NCBI RefSeq assembly: GCF_001439665.1
Contig: NZ_LMAK01000011.1
Coordinates: forward strand, 1 to 64,000
Direction: 5' to 3'
Length of the DNA stretch: 64,000 bases
DNA from: Formosa algae
Lineage (GTDB): Bacteria > Bacteroidota > Bacteroidia > Flavobacteriales > Flavobacteriaceae
Below are positions 34,808-44,434 of this stretch, in pieces; position 1 is the stretch's first letter; every line of letters begins with the position of its first letter. The translations under genes were made by a program, and so were the position numbers. A model generated the notes under the pieces. That model was not told the origin of the DNA and searched no databases. It saw only the letters and a list, made by a program, of their open reading frames with translations.

Positions 34808-37111
34808 TTGAAAGTATGTATCGCTGAAAAGCCAAGTGTAGCTCGTGAAATCGCCTCTGTTTTAGGTGCTAATACTAAGCGTGATGGATATTACGAAGGT
34901 AATGGTTATGCGGTAACCTATACATTTGGACATTTATGTACTTTGTTTGAACCTAACGATTATAAACCACATTGGAAAAGTTGGGATTTAAACAATTTAC
35001 CCATGCTTCCTGAAAAGTTTAAAACTAAGGTGACTTCAGATTCAGGAATACAAAAACAATTTAATATTGTTAAAGGATTATTTGATAAAGCCGAAGTGGT
35101 TATAAACTGCGGGGATGCGGGTCAGGAAGGAGAATTAATACAACGTTGGGTTTTAGATCAAGCGGAATATAAAGGTAAAGTAGAGCGTTTATGGATTTCT
35201 TCATTAACTACAGAAGCCATAAAAGAAGGTTTTGAGCATTTAAAACCCTCTGAACAATACGATAATTTATATTATGCCGGATTTTCTAGAGCGATTGGAG
35301 ATTGGTTATTAGGTATGAATGCCACCCGATTATATACCGTTAAACATGGCGGATATAAGCAAGTTTTGTCTATCGGACGTGTACAAACACCAACTTTAGC
35401 GATGGTGGTTAATCGTTTTAAAGACATTGAAAACTTTAAACCACAACCGTATTGGGAATTACAAACCATGTATCGCGATACGCTGTTTAGTTATGAAGAA
35501 GGTCGTTTCCTTAAAATGGAAGACGGAGAAGTTCTTGCCAATAAGGTTAAAGAAGACGATTTTGAAATTGTATCAATTACAAAAAAGAAAGGTACAGAAT
35601 ATGCCCCTAAATTATTTGATTTAACGGGTTTACAGGTGTATTGCAATACGAAGTTCGGGTTTTCGGCAGATGAAACCTTGAAGATTGTTCAGAAACTATA
35701 CGAACAAAAAGTAGTGACGTATCCTAGAGTAGATACGACATTCTTACCAAATGATGTGTACCCTAAAGTCCACGGTATTCTTCAGAAATTAACAAAATAT
35801 AATACTTTAACCGAAACGCTCTTAGGGAAAAAAATTAAGAAGTCGGCTAAAGTATTCAACGATAAAAAAGTTACCGATCACCACGCTATTATTCCTACGG
35901 GAATTCAGATTAATTTACAATACAATCAGCAACAGGTTTACGATATTATTGTAAAACGATTTATTGCTGTGTTTTACGACGACTGTTCGGTCTCTAACAC
36001 CACCGTTATAGGTAAAGCTGCAGAAGTTAATTTTAAAACCACTGGTAAAGAAATCCTAAAAAAAGGTTGGCGCGTTGTTTTTGAATCTCCCGATAAAGAA
36101 AAGAAAGAAACCGGTATTTTACCCACGTTTGTAAAAGGAGAAAAAGGCCCTCACGAACCGTCGTTTTTAGAAAAGCAAACCAAACCACCCAATCAGTTTA
36201 CAGAGGCTTCCCTCCTACGTGCCATGGAAACAGCAGGCAAACAAGTAGATGATGATGATTTGCGTGAACTCATGAAAGAAAATGGTATTGGAAGACCGTC
36301 TACACGTGCCAATATTATTGAAACATTATTTCGACGTAAATATATAGTCCGTAATAAAAAGCAAATTTTACCCACTACTACAGGTGTACAATTGATTGAT
36401 ATTATTCAAAATGAATTATTAAAATCGGCAGAACTTACGGGACTGTGGGAAAAACAGTTGAAAGATATAGAGAAAGGCAAATACAATGCAGGAACATTTA
36501 TAAATAACATGAAACGCATGGTGGACGAATTGGTTTACGAGGTGAGAAGTGAAACCAAGCGTGCCAATATTTCTTATGAAGCCACGGTTAAAAAGAAAGC
36601 TGCAAAAGTTGAAGCCAATCAAAATGCAGGGATTTTAGCAGAAACTTGTCCGAAATGTAAACAAGGACATTTAATTAAAGGAAAATCAGCTTACGGCTGT
36701 AGTGCTTTTAAATCGGGTTGTAAATTTGTATTACCCTTTGCTTTTAATGATAAAAAAATATCCGAAAAACAATATATTCGATTACTTCAAAAAGGATCGA
36801 CTGTAAATCTAAAAGGCTTTAAAACTGAAGCTGGAAAAGTTGAAGGCTTATTACGTTTTGATGATGATTTTAAATTGGTTTTAGAACCTAAGTTAGGGGT
36901 AAAAAAGGAACCAAAAAAGGAAATTCCGGACACCTTAACCTGTCCAAAATGTAATCAAGGAAACGTTGTGAAAGGAAAAACAGCTTACGGTTGTAGCGCT
37001 TTTAAATCGGGTTGTGATTTTAGAGTGTCTTTTGATGTTATTAGAGAAAAATCTGCCGGAGAAAAACTAACTAAAGATCTAGTATTTAAAATTTTAAAAG
37101 CTTCTGTTTAA
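34808..37111 (+). CDS. topB: DNA topoisomerase III
   Basis: 767 residues starting at a TTG codon (34808); KVCIAEKPSVAREIA immediately after it is the invariant TOPRIM beginning, so no later start is possible. INCGDAGQEGELIQRW gives the acidic metal site; Y305 in TYPRVDTTFLP is the catalytic tyrosine; SIGRVQTPTLAMV and MKENGIGRPSTRANI are type IA motifs. Two C-terminal zinc-ribbon-like units (CPKCKQGH / GCSAFKSGC, and CPKCNQGN / GCSAFKSGC) follow. It decatenates DNA, usually with RecQ. It ends 4 bases before the next gene. Confidence 0.95.
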   Translation: MKVCIAEKPSVAREIASVLGANTKRDGYYEGNGYAVTYTFGHLCTLFEPNDYKPHWKSWDLNNLPMLPEKFKTKVTSDSGIQKQFNIVKGLFDKAEVVINCGDAGQEGELIQRWVLDQAEYKGKVERLWISSLTTEAIKEGFEHLKPSEQYDNLYYAGFSRAIGDWLLGMNATRLYTVKHGGYKQVLSIGRVQTPTLAMVVNRFKDIENFKPQPYWELQTMYRDTLFSYEEGRFLKMEDGEVLANKVKEDDFEIVSITKKKGTEYAPKLFDLTGLQVYCNTKFGFSADETLKIVQKLYEQKVVTYPRVDTTFLPNDVYPKVHGILQKLTKYNTLTETLLGKKIKKSAKVFNDKKVTDHHAIIPTGIQINLQYNQQQVYDIIVKRFIAVFYDDCSVSNTTVIGKAAEVNFKTTGKEILKKGWRVVFESPDKEKKETGILPTFVKGEKGPHEPSFLEKQTKPPNQFTEASLLRAMETAGKQVDDDDLRELMKENGIGRPSTRANIIETLFRRKYIVRNKKQILPTTTGVQLIDIIQNELLKSAELTGLWEKQLKDIEKGKYNAGTFINNMKRMVDELVYEVRSETKRANISYEATVKKKAAKVEANQNAGILAETCPKCKQGHLIKGKSAYGCSAFKSGCKFVLPFAFNDKKISEKQYIRLLQKGSTVNLKGFKTEAGKVEGLLRFDDDFKLVLEPKLGVKKEPKKEIPDTLTCPKCNQGNVVKGKTAYGCSAFKSGCDFRVSFDVIREKSAGEKLTKDLVFKILKASV

Positions 37112-37115
37112 AGTT

Positions 37116-37706
37116 ATGGATCATCACTACAAAATATTTAAACCTTATGGTTATTTAAGTCAGTTTATTATTAATGGGAAGAAAAAAAATAGCAAAAAGC
37201 TCCTTGGTGAATTAGGAGATTTTCCTGAAGGCACCATGTCTATTGGTCGTTTAGATGAAGCGTCTGAAGGGTTATTGTTATTGACCACAGATGGGAAAAT
37301 AAGTTACCTAATAAACAGCTCTAAAATCGATAAAGAATATTATGCACAAGTTGATGGAGATATTACAGAAACGGCTTTAGAAGCTTTAAAACAAGGTGTC
37401 GAAATAGGTATTAATGGGAAGAAATATATAACCAAACCCTGTCCTGCTTTTAAGTTAAATACCATTCCTAATTTTCCGGAACGTGGCAAAAAATTAAGAG
37501 ATGATAGACATGGACCTACGTCTTGGGTTTCCATTACTTTAAATGAAGGTAAGTTTAGGCAAGTTCGTAAAATGACAGCTGCAGTTGGGTTTCCTACTTT
37601 ACGTTTAGTTCGTGTTCGCGTTGGAGATATTCATTTAAACGGATTAGAACCAGGTGAATCTCTACCAATACTAGATATAAAAGCAGAACTAGGTTTAAAC
37701 ACCTAA
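37116..37706 (+). CDS. 23S rRNA pseudouridine synthase, RluE-like
   Basis: 196 residues. KIFKPYGYLSQF and GRLDEASEGLLLLTTDG (catalytic Asp) with EGKFRQVRKMTAAVGFPTLRLVRVRVG define the RsuA/RluB/E/F family. There is no S4 domain, which favours the RluE type that modifies U2457 of 23S rRNA. Its start is 4 bases after topB, so the two are coupled. Its last 12 bases overlap the end of the convergent response regulator. Confidence 0.9.
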   Translation: MDHHYKIFKPYGYLSQFIINGKKKNSKKLLGELGDFPEGTMSIGRLDEASEGLLLLTTDGKISYLINSSKIDKEYYAQVDGDITETALEALKQGVEIGINGKKYITKPCPAFKLNTIPNFPERGKKLRDDRHGPTSWVSITLNEGKFRQVRKMTAAVGFPTLRLVRVRVGDIHLNGLEPGESLPILDIKAELGLNT

Positions 37707-38429
37707 ACGTTCTAAAACCTCTTTTTTAAACGTTTCTCCAATCGGAATTCTCATATCGTTTTGAAGAACAATCTTGGTTTTTTGTAATGCTCTTATAGCA
37801 TTTACATTTACGATAAAGGACTTATGTACACGTAAAAAATGATTGTTTCGAGGTAATTTTTCCAACATATCTTTAAAGCTTAATAATGTAATTACAGCTT
37901 TATTGGTACCTTCAATATGTATTTTAATATAATCTTTTAAACCTTGAATATAAGTAATTTCTTCAGTCTTTATTTTTATATTCTCGTATTCCGATTTCAC
38001 AAAAATAAAATCATTTTCTGGTTTTAAAATGTTTGTTTCAGCATTAGGTGTAGCAATAGCGGGTTTTAGATTTAATAACTCATACTTTTCTTTTGCACGT
38101 GCAACCGCTTTTATAAAGCGATGAAACGGGATGGGTTTTACTAAATAATCTGTAGCATTTAAATTAAAACCATCTAAGGCATATTGCGGGTAAGCTGTAG
38201 TAAATATAAATTGAGGTAAATTTTCAATAGATTTTACTAAATCTATACCGCTAAGGTTTGGCATTTCAATATCCAAAAAGACCAAGTCTACATGTTGCTT
38301 ATTAAGCTGTGTAATGGCTTCTAAAGGATTGGTGCATTTGGCTATAATATCTATACCACCTATTTGATTTAAATACGATTCAACAATATCTATCGCTAAA
38401 GGTTCATCATCTATAATTATACATTTCAT
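37695..38429 (-). CDS. LytTR-family response regulator
   Basis: 244 residues. The receiver domain has acidic IIIDDEP, phosphoacceptor D53 in FLDIEMPNLSG, and conserved Lys in TDYLVKPI. The C-terminal LytTR DNA-binding domain (about 140-244) includes FVKSEYENIKIKTEEITYIQ and HFLRVHKSFIVNVNAI. The pair with the LytS-type kinase is translationally linked (ATGA overlap at 38426-38429). Targets are unknown. Confidence 0.93.
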   Translation of the reverse strand: MKCIIIDDEPLAIDIVESYLNQIGGIDIIAKCTNPLEAITQLNKQHVDLVFLDIEMPNLSGIDLVKSIENLPQFIFTTAYPQYALDGFNLNATDYLVKPIPFHRFIKAVARAKEKYELLNLKPAIATPNAETNILKPENDFIFVKSEYENIKIKTEEITYIQGLKDYIKIHIEGTNKAVITLLSFKDMLEKLPRNNHFLRVHKSFIVNVNAIRALQKTKIVLQNDMRIPIGETFKKEVLERLGV

Positions 38430-39469
38430 ACCGTTAAATTTAAGTTTAAATGTACTATAAATTGATTACTGACTTCTTCTATTTCTAGTTTATGTTGATT
38501 AGGATATAGCAATTGTAAACGTTCTTTGGTGTTTTGCAACCCGATGCCAGAGTTTTCTGGATCTTGTTTTCTATTGCCTATTAAGTTAATACTTTTAAAA
38601 TTTAAATCGTTACCATTAACATTAATTTCTATACATACAAATGTATTTCCTTTAAAATCTGTACCGTATTTAAAGGCATTTTCTATAAACGAAATTAATA
38701 ATAAAGGTCTAATTTTTTGTTGTAACACACTTCCTCTAATGTTTAGTGTGACATCTTGATTACGAGCAATTCTTAATCGCTGTAATTTTAAATAATTCTG
38801 AATATAATCTAATTCGTCACTAAGCTTCACAAAATCATTATCTGCTTGATATAGCATATAACGCATCAACTCTGAAAGAGTAATAACGGCTTCTGGCGCA
38901 TCGTTAGATTTTTTGCTAGTTAAGGAGTAAATACTATTTAACGAATTAAATAGAAAGTGCGGACTCAATTGATTTTTTAAGAAATGTAATTCTGCTGAAG
39001 ATTTCTGAGATTCGATTTCTTTTTGAAGTTGTATATTCTTATCCCATTCAGAATACATTTTAATGGCTGTACCAATAACCACTAAAATGAGGTTGAAAAA
39101 TAAAGGTAAACCAAACCTAAAAAATTTAAAATTTGGCTTATCATAACCATTTAGATCTGCTAAGTGGTGAAGTGTAGACGGTTTTGGAAGAATAAATTCT
39201 AAAAGAATTACACCAAAAAGTACTAAAGCAATTACAGAAGTTAAATAGTATGATTTCTTTTTGTTAAGCAGAAATTTAGGAACTAAAAATAAATAGTTTA
39301 CATAGAATACTATAATCCCAACCACTAAGAAATTTAAAAACGTAATGGGGAAATTACCTGTATTAAAATAGACTTGCAGAAAGAATAAAAACAAAAAAAT
39401 TGCCCATATTACAATATGCATTAAGCCTTCTTTCTTTAAGTTTCTCAATAGATTTATTGATTTACTCAT
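38426..39469 (-). CDS. LytS-type sensor histidine kinase
   Basis: 347 residues with four predicted membrane helices (about 16-34, 42-64, 75-93, 119-137), a short coiled coil, then the His_kinase domain: QLSPHFLFNSLNSIYSL with H171 as phosphate acceptor, and an ATPase end NAFKYG ... NSGIGLQNTKERL. No periplasmic sensor domain is evident, so the signal may be sensed in the membrane. Partner of the LytTR regulator; the small membrane gene at 39482 precedes it by 12 bases. Confidence 0.92.
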   Translation of the reverse strand: MSKSINLLRNLKKEGLMHIVIWAIFLFLFFLQVYFNTGNFPITFLNFLVVGIIVFYVNYLFLVPKFLLNKKKSYYLTSVIALVLFGVILLEFILPKPSTLHHLADLNGYDKPNFKFFRFGLPLFFNLILVVIGTAIKMYSEWDKNIQLQKEIESQKSSAELHFLKNQLSPHFLFNSLNSIYSLTSKKSNDAPEAVITLSELMRYMLYQADNDFVKLSDELDYIQNYLKLQRLRIARNQDVTLNIRGSVLQQKIRPLLLISFIENAFKYGTDFKGNTFVCIEINVNGNDLNFKSINLIGNRKQDPENSGIGLQNTKERLQLLYPNQHKLEIEEVSNQFIVHLNLNLTV

Positions 39470-39481
39470 TCTGGATTATGG

Positions 39482-39814
39482 CTAATTTAAACAATTTAAA
39501 ATAATCTTATTTTCTTTTAATTCAGCTTTAGAAATTGTAGGAGCAATCTTGTTTTCAAGTTTACTAACTACTAAAGAGGCAATAGTATTTGCATTGTCTT
39601 CGTTGCAAAAAGGAATTTCATTTTGGATAGCAGGAATATTATCCTGTTTAATTAAAACTTTATTGTGAATGCTAATTTCGTATCCAAAACCAGAATTTAC
39701 AGGGTAAACTCGTGTAGTATAATCTGAAGATGAACTTTCATTTGTTTGGAAAAATATAACAACTATAATAGCTATTAAACCAATCCCGAAAGCAAATTTT
39801 AAAACATTCTTCAT
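39482..39814 (-). CDS. Small membrane-anchored protein next to the two-component pair
   Basis: 110 residues. The N-terminal stretch KFAFGIGLIAIIVVIFFQT is a membrane anchor or uncleaved signal; the rest is polar, with Cys in PFCNED and a C-terminal NCLN. No family recognised. It is the first gene of a three-gene unit with the LytS/LytR pair, so it may be an accessory or sensed partner. A hairpin lies just upstream. Confidence 0.65.
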   Translation of the reverse strand: MKNVLKFAFGIGLIAIIVVIFFQTNESSSSDYTTRVYPVNSGFGYEISIHNKVLIKQDNIPAIQNEIPFCNEDNANTIASLVVSKLENKIAPTISKAELKENKIILNCLN

Positions 39815-39828
39815 ATAATTATTAATTT

Positions 39829-39864
39829 AATCCCAAGATATGCATCACTATATCTTGGGATTTA
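39829..39864 (-). terminator. Hairpin after the Kelch-type lipoprotein gene
   Basis: TAATCCCAAGATAT pairs with ATATCTTGGGATTTA around an 8-base loop. It is downstream of the Kelch gene and upstream of the small membrane gene on the minus strand, so it probably ends the former. Confidence 0.7.
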
Positions 39865-39925
39865 AAATAAACAAATTAAAAAACAAACAATTAATAGTAA
39901 CCTTATTATTACAGGTTAACAATAA

Positions 39926-40921
39926 TTAATCTTCGTCGTCGTAATCCTCTTGAGGAAACAACTCATAGTTATCATCTAAGTATAAACTTCCACTTCTTCC
40001 TAAAAGGACGAAAGCTCTTGTACCAGTAGAGAATGCTAAAGCATCTTGACGAGAATATCCTTCAAGTCCTGTAATGTCTTCCCACTCGTCTGTTCCTGGA
40101 TCGTATTCCCAAGTACTGTTTAAAACACCACCATTATATCCAGAAACAATATATCCTAAACCATCTACAGTAAATCCAACAGCGTTAGATCTTGTAATGC
40201 TATAGTCATCTTCTTCATCTAAGTCTAATTTACTAGTAAACACTTCTGTGCTAGGATCAAATTCCCAGAAATCAGTTTTATATAAACCATTACTTACACC
40301 TGTTCCGATGTATACTTTATCTCCAATTGTGAACGTTGTTCCAAAACGACGTTTTTCACCTCCAAATCCTACTAACTCAGACCAAGTATCTGAAGTTGGA
40401 TCGTATTTGTAAAAATCTTTTCTATCGTTATCTCCATCGTAACCCGTACCAATATAACCTGTACCGCTAATTCCGAATCCGATAGCTGCTTGTCTCACAC
40501 CTCCTAAGAAATCTGCTTTTTGTGTCCAAGAGTTTGAACCTGGATTGTAAGACCAGAAATCTGTTAATTCGTCTACACCATCATATCCAGTACCTAAGTA
40601 ACCTAAACCATCAAGTGCAAATCCTGTAGCAGAACTTCTTTCTGTACCAGGGAAATCTGCTTTTTGTACCCAGTAGTCACCAGCGATATTATATTGCCAG
40701 AAATCAACTAAATAATCATCTCCGTCGTATCCAGTACCCATATAACCTAATTCATCTATAACAAAACCAACGACATTACTACGTGGTACACCATCGAATA
40801 CAGAGCGTTCTATCCAGTTTCCTCTATCGTTATCATCATCACTAGAACAGTTAAACAGACTTAATGCTAGTGCACACAACACTAAAACTTTTGTTGAATT
40901 TTTAATCATATTTAGAATCAT
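39926..40921 (-). CDS. Kelch-repeat lipoprotein
   Basis: 331 residues; the ATG at 40909 is an equally good start. The lipoprotein signal ends at SLFNCSSDDD. Six blades of about 47-50 residues follow, each with GYxGTGYDG, DFWxY and a W-x-x-K/R element (for example LGYLGTGYDGVDELTDFWSY). This is a beta-propeller of the Kelch/galactose-oxidase type. The protein is acidic, ending in a Glu/Asp-rich tail. Usually surface or periplasmic, a ligand-binding role is likely. The -7-like TAAATTTG (40981-40988, minus strand) lies 60 bases upstream. Confidence 0.85.
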   Translation of the reverse strand: MILNMIKNSTKVLVLCALALSLFNCSSDDDNDRGNWIERSVFDGVPRSNVVGFVIDELGYMGTGYDGDDYLVDFWQYNIAGDYWVQKADFPGTERSSATGFALDGLGYLGTGYDGVDELTDFWSYNPGSNSWTQKADFLGGVRQAAIGFGISGTGYIGTGYDGDNDRKDFYKYDPTSDTWSELVGFGGEKRRFGTTFTIGDKVYIGTGVSNGLYKTDFWEFDPSTEVFTSKLDLDEEDDYSITRSNAVGFTVDGLGYIVSGYNGGVLNSTWEYDPGTDEWEDITGLEGYSRQDALAFSTGTRAFVLLGRSGSLYLDDNYELFPQEDYDDED

Positions 40922-41188
40922 TTATTATAATTTATTGTCGACTTAATTTTAGTTGTCAACTTTGTATTAAATTAGATCTTCAAATTTACACGCTATACAA
41001 GGTGCTAAAAAATAAAGTAGATAGGCTAAGCATTTGTCTATACAAACACTGTTTCACACTCGATGAATAGGGTTATACTATATAATAGTGTAAATGTAAC
41101 AGTTTGAAGATATATTATAGGGTTTTGTCTAACAATTTTCACATCTAAATTATAAGATGTTAAGTTCGCAAGATTTTAAAATTGAAAT

Positions 41189-42514
41189 ATGAATTCTATT
41201 TTTTTTAGAGCGCTCTTCTGCGCGTGTTGTTTTATAACCCTTTTAGCGTCTTGTGAAGCAGATACCACATCTGTTTCTGATGTAGGTGAAGATTGGATTA
41301 ATAATGGCACAAAAGTGTTTTACATAGACACATTTTCTGTAGAAACATCTACTTATAAATTTGACTCTTTAGCTATTACAGGAAATAGCAGATACATTAT
41401 GGGAGCCTATACAGATCCTATTTTAGGACGTATAGAAGCTACACCGTATTTTGAACTCTACACAGATGATTTTGATATTGATGAAGATGCTGTTTTTGAC
41501 TCTGTAGCTTTACTATTAAACTATACAGATTATTATTACAACGATACATTATCAAGACAAAAATTTAATGTGTATAAGGTTTTAGAAGAAATTACTCCAG
41601 ACGATGATGCGAGTTATTTTTATAATACCACAACATTTAAAACAGAGACTACTTCTATTGGTAGTATAGACTTCTTACCTACTCCTATTCGTGAAGATTC
41701 TATTCACTTTACCTTAAACAATGCATTTGGTAAAGAAATTTTTGAAGATATTCAGGATAACGAAATTAATAATACAGACGAGTTTACTCAAAAATATTAT
41801 GGTATCTCTATAGTATCTGATGCTAGTAACTCTGCTGTTTTAGGAATTGCAACAGATTCTAAATTACGTATTTATTATTCTATACCAGATGTGGTTGAAG
41901 ACGATGAGTATTATTACGACTTAACGTTTAACTCTTCCGCGAGTTTCCATAACATAACGCAAACTACAACCAATCCAGATTTAAGTAGTTTAGTCGATCA
42001 ATCTGACGAAATTTCAAGCACAGAAACAGATAACCTTACCTACATACAAGGCGGTAGCGGTTTAGCGACTCGAGTAGATATTCCTTATATAGAAACCATA
42101 AACACGCTAAATGGTTCTGGATCTATTATGGATGCGAACTTGAGAATATCTTTAAAGCATAATTCTAATACAGACAACTTATCTGTAAGAGATTCGTTGA
42201 ATGTATATATTATAGATCAGTTTAATGATACATCTACACAACTGGTAGATTATACAGGAAGTGTTGTTTACGGACTTCAGGTAGAAGATGAATTAAATAA
42301 TGACTATGTTACCTATGTCATATCTATAAAATACTTTCTGGATTTAAAATTAAATGAAGTAAACCCACAAAATTTAATTCTAGGATTTACATGTCAAGGA
42401 TTCAATGAATCTGTAGATAGATATATTTTAGAAGGAGAAGATTCAGACGAATCGGATTTAAAAGCAACATTAGAATTAAACTATGCATTATACGACGATG
42501 AATATGAATATTAA
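41189..42514 (+). CDS. DUF4270 family lipoprotein
   Basis: 441 residues. The lipoprotein signal ends in TLLASCEAD. IDTFSVETSTYKFDSLAITGNSRYIMGAYTDPILGRIEA and AVFDSVALLLNY are the conserved core of DUF4270, a Bacteroidota surface-lipoprotein family of unknown role. Strongly acidic. The next gene starts inside its last codons (ATG at 42498), so the two are co-translated. Confidence 0.88.
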   Translation: MNSIFFRALFCACCFITLLASCEADTTSVSDVGEDWINNGTKVFYIDTFSVETSTYKFDSLAITGNSRYIMGAYTDPILGRIEATPYFELYTDDFDIDEDAVFDSVALLLNYTDYYYNDTLSRQKFNVYKVLEEITPDDDASYFYNTTTFKTETTSIGSIDFLPTPIREDSIHFTLNNAFGKEIFEDIQDNEINNTDEFTQKYYGISIVSDASNSAVLGIATDSKLRIYYSIPDVVEDDEYYYDLTFNSSASFHNITQTTTNPDLSSLVDQSDEISSTETDNLTYIQGGSGLATRVDIPYIETINTLNGSGSIMDANLRISLKHNSNTDNLSVRDSLNVYIIDQFNDTSTQLVDYTGSVVYGLQVEDELNNDYVTYVISIKYFLDLKLNEVNPQNLILGFTCQGFNESVDRYILEGEDSDESDLKATLELNYALYDDEYEY

Positions 42515-43742
42515 TAATATATCAAAATTAATAACTGCACTTTGCCTTTTTATATCTACTGCTGTTTTTTCACAAAGTAATTCATTATCAAGTTCTCCTT
42601 ATTCGTTATTTGGAATGGGAACTTTTAATACGTCTAACACAGGGAAAACTTCAGGATTAGGTAATACAGGTATAGCAAATAGTTCAAGCACGTTTATAAA
42701 CAACTTAAACCCTGCTTCTATGGCGACTATTCCTTTAAAAACATTTTTCTTTGATGTGGGCTTAAAATCGGAATATGGTGTACAAATAGAAGGAGGAAAT
42801 AAAGACACTAAAAATGTAGCAAACTTTTCCAACATGGCATTTGCTTTTCCTGTAACAAAAAAATCTGGAGTAAGTCTTACGTTAATTCCTTACACTAGTG
42901 TTGGGTATAGCCTTTCGAATATTGAAACAGATATTGAAGGTTCTACTGGATATTTTATAAGTAATATAGAAGGTTCTGGAGGTTTAAATAACTTAAAATT
43001 AAACTACGGTTATAAATTATTAGACAATCTTAATGTTGGTGCTACTGGATCTGTATTATTTGGTCAGATTATAGAAAATGAAATAGACTATATAGGTTCT
43101 AATACCTTAACTATTTACGATACGAACAGCTATTCTGGATTTCAATTTGGAGCTGGTATACAATACCAACCCGTAAGTAATGTTACTGTAGGTACCGTGG
43201 TTACTTTTCCAAGCTTATTAGACGGGACTCAAAACCGTACAGTATCTCAATTTTACGATAGTGATATTGAATATGAAAAAGACTTAGACGATTTTAAATT
43301 GCCTTTAGAAGTAGGCTTTGGTGTACAAACAAAATTTAAAGAACAAGTTAGTGTTTCTGTAGACTATACTAAGAAGTTTTGGAATGATACAGACCAAACA
43401 GATCAACTAGGAACGTTTGTAGATCAAAACATTTTTGGATTAGGAGTAGAATTTGACCCTAATGGAAATCAATTGAAATTTTGGAATACAGTAGAATACC
43501 GTGCTGGATTTAATTACGACTCAGGTAACCTAGAAATTAGCGATAAGAAAATTCATAATTACGGTCTTAACTTAGGATTGGGTATTCCGTTAAGATACGA
43601 TGGGTTTTCAATGCTTAACGTAGCCTATACATACGGCAAAAAAGGCCAAGTTTATGATGGCCTTATTCAAGAAAATTATCACATGCTTACACTAAACATT
43701 AGTTTAGCTGGGCAATGGTTTGTTAAGAGAAAGATACAATAG
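42498..43742 (+). CDS. Outer-membrane beta-barrel protein, FadL/OmpP1-like
   Basis: 414 residues from the ATG at 42498 (a weaker ATG at 42483 gives five extra residues before the signal peptide). The signal peptide ends at STAVFSQ. SGLGNTGIANSSSTFINNLNPASMATIP resembles the FadL/OmpP1 start (GxGxxGxA ... NPA). The rest is alternating strands with an aromatic end. It overlaps the DUF4270 gene by 17 bases, suggesting that the two function together at the outer membrane. Confidence 0.7.
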   Translation: MNMNINNISKLITALCLFISTAVFSQSNSLSSSPYSLFGMGTFNTSNTGKTSGLGNTGIANSSSTFINNLNPASMATIPLKTFFFDVGLKSEYGVQIEGGNKDTKNVANFSNMAFAFPVTKKSGVSLTLIPYTSVGYSLSNIETDIEGSTGYFISNIEGSGGLNNLKLNYGYKLLDNLNVGATGSVLFGQIIENEIDYIGSNTLTIYDTNSYSGFQFGAGIQYQPVSNVTVGTVVTFPSLLDGTQNRTVSQFYDSDIEYEKDLDDFKLPLEVGFGVQTKFKEQVSVSVDYTKKFWNDTDQTDQLGTFVDQNIFGLGVEFDPNGNQLKFWNTVEYRAGFNYDSGNLEISDKKIHNYGLNLGLGIPLRYDGFSMLNVAYTYGKKGQVYDGLIQENYHMLTLNISLAGQWFVKRKIQ

Positions 43743-43760
43743 AGATAATAATAAAAAATA

Positions 43761-43808
43761 AATGAATGCGGTTAAGGTTAAATTTTCTTAACTCGCACCG
43801 CATTCATT
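43761..43808. terminator. Hairpin terminator overlapping a coding end
   Basis: AATGAATGCGGT (43761-43772) pairs with ACCGCATTCATT (43797-43808), with inner TTAAG/CTTAA pairing. The right arm lies inside the last codons of the cold-shock gene (stop at 43778-43780), so one hairpin serves both convergent genes. Confidence 0.8.
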
Positions 43809-44230
43809 CCTTTCATTCCACGTTCTAATTCAAATTGAACTTTATCATTTTCAATGATAGTATCCAATAATCCGCTTACGTGACAGAAATATTTTTCAGA
43901 ATTTTCTGCATCAATAATAAATCCAAAGCCTTTAGAGCTATCAAAAAAGGAAACCTTCCCTTTACGTATTGGATCTACTTCTTCAATATCACTATCATCC
44001 TTCTTAGGAATTCCTAAAACGATATCTTCTGCTTCTACTTTAATTTTTTCAGATGGATCTGGTGGCGTATCTGTTAAATTACCATATTGATCTACATAGG
44101 CAAATTGAATACCTTGACTGTCTTTAGATTCGGCCTTACGAGCTTCTTTTTTCTTTAATTTTTCTTCACGCTTTTTTTGACGTGCTTTTTCTTTTTCGAT
44201 TTTATTGTACGTCTGTTGAGACTTAGCCAT
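43778..44230 (-). CDS. Cold-shock-domain protein with a lysine-rich N-terminal extension
   Basis: 150 residues. The cold-shock domain occupies about 85-150: KGKVSFFDSSKGFGFI (RNP1-like KGFGFI) and YFCHVSGLLDTI (RNP2-like). Residues 1-40 are almost all Lys, Glu and Arg, a likely coiled or nucleic-acid-binding extension that most CspA-type proteins lack. It is expected to bind single-stranded RNA or DNA. Single gene, convergent with the FadL-like gene. Confidence 0.9.
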   Translation of the reverse strand: MAKSQQTYNKIEKEKARQKKREEKLKKKEARKAESKDSQGIQFAYVDQYGNLTDTPPDPSEKIKVEAEDIVLGIPKKDDSDIEEVDPIRKGKVSFFDSSKGFGFIIDAENSEKYFCHVSGLLDTIIENDKVQFELERGMKGMNAVRVKKI

Positions 44231-44434
44231 AAATTACTACTTGTTTTAAATTGAAGATTATGTTATTTGAAATGAGTACTTTAACTTAAAGAAAATAAAT
44301 TAAAGTAAATCATATTTTTACAAATATAATGTAAGTATTTGGATTTGATTAACACAAGACAAAAAACTATTTTATTAAATAGTTAAGTAAAAATTAGTTT
44401 TTGTATGTTAAAGCGGTCTGGAAGAGTCTAAAAA

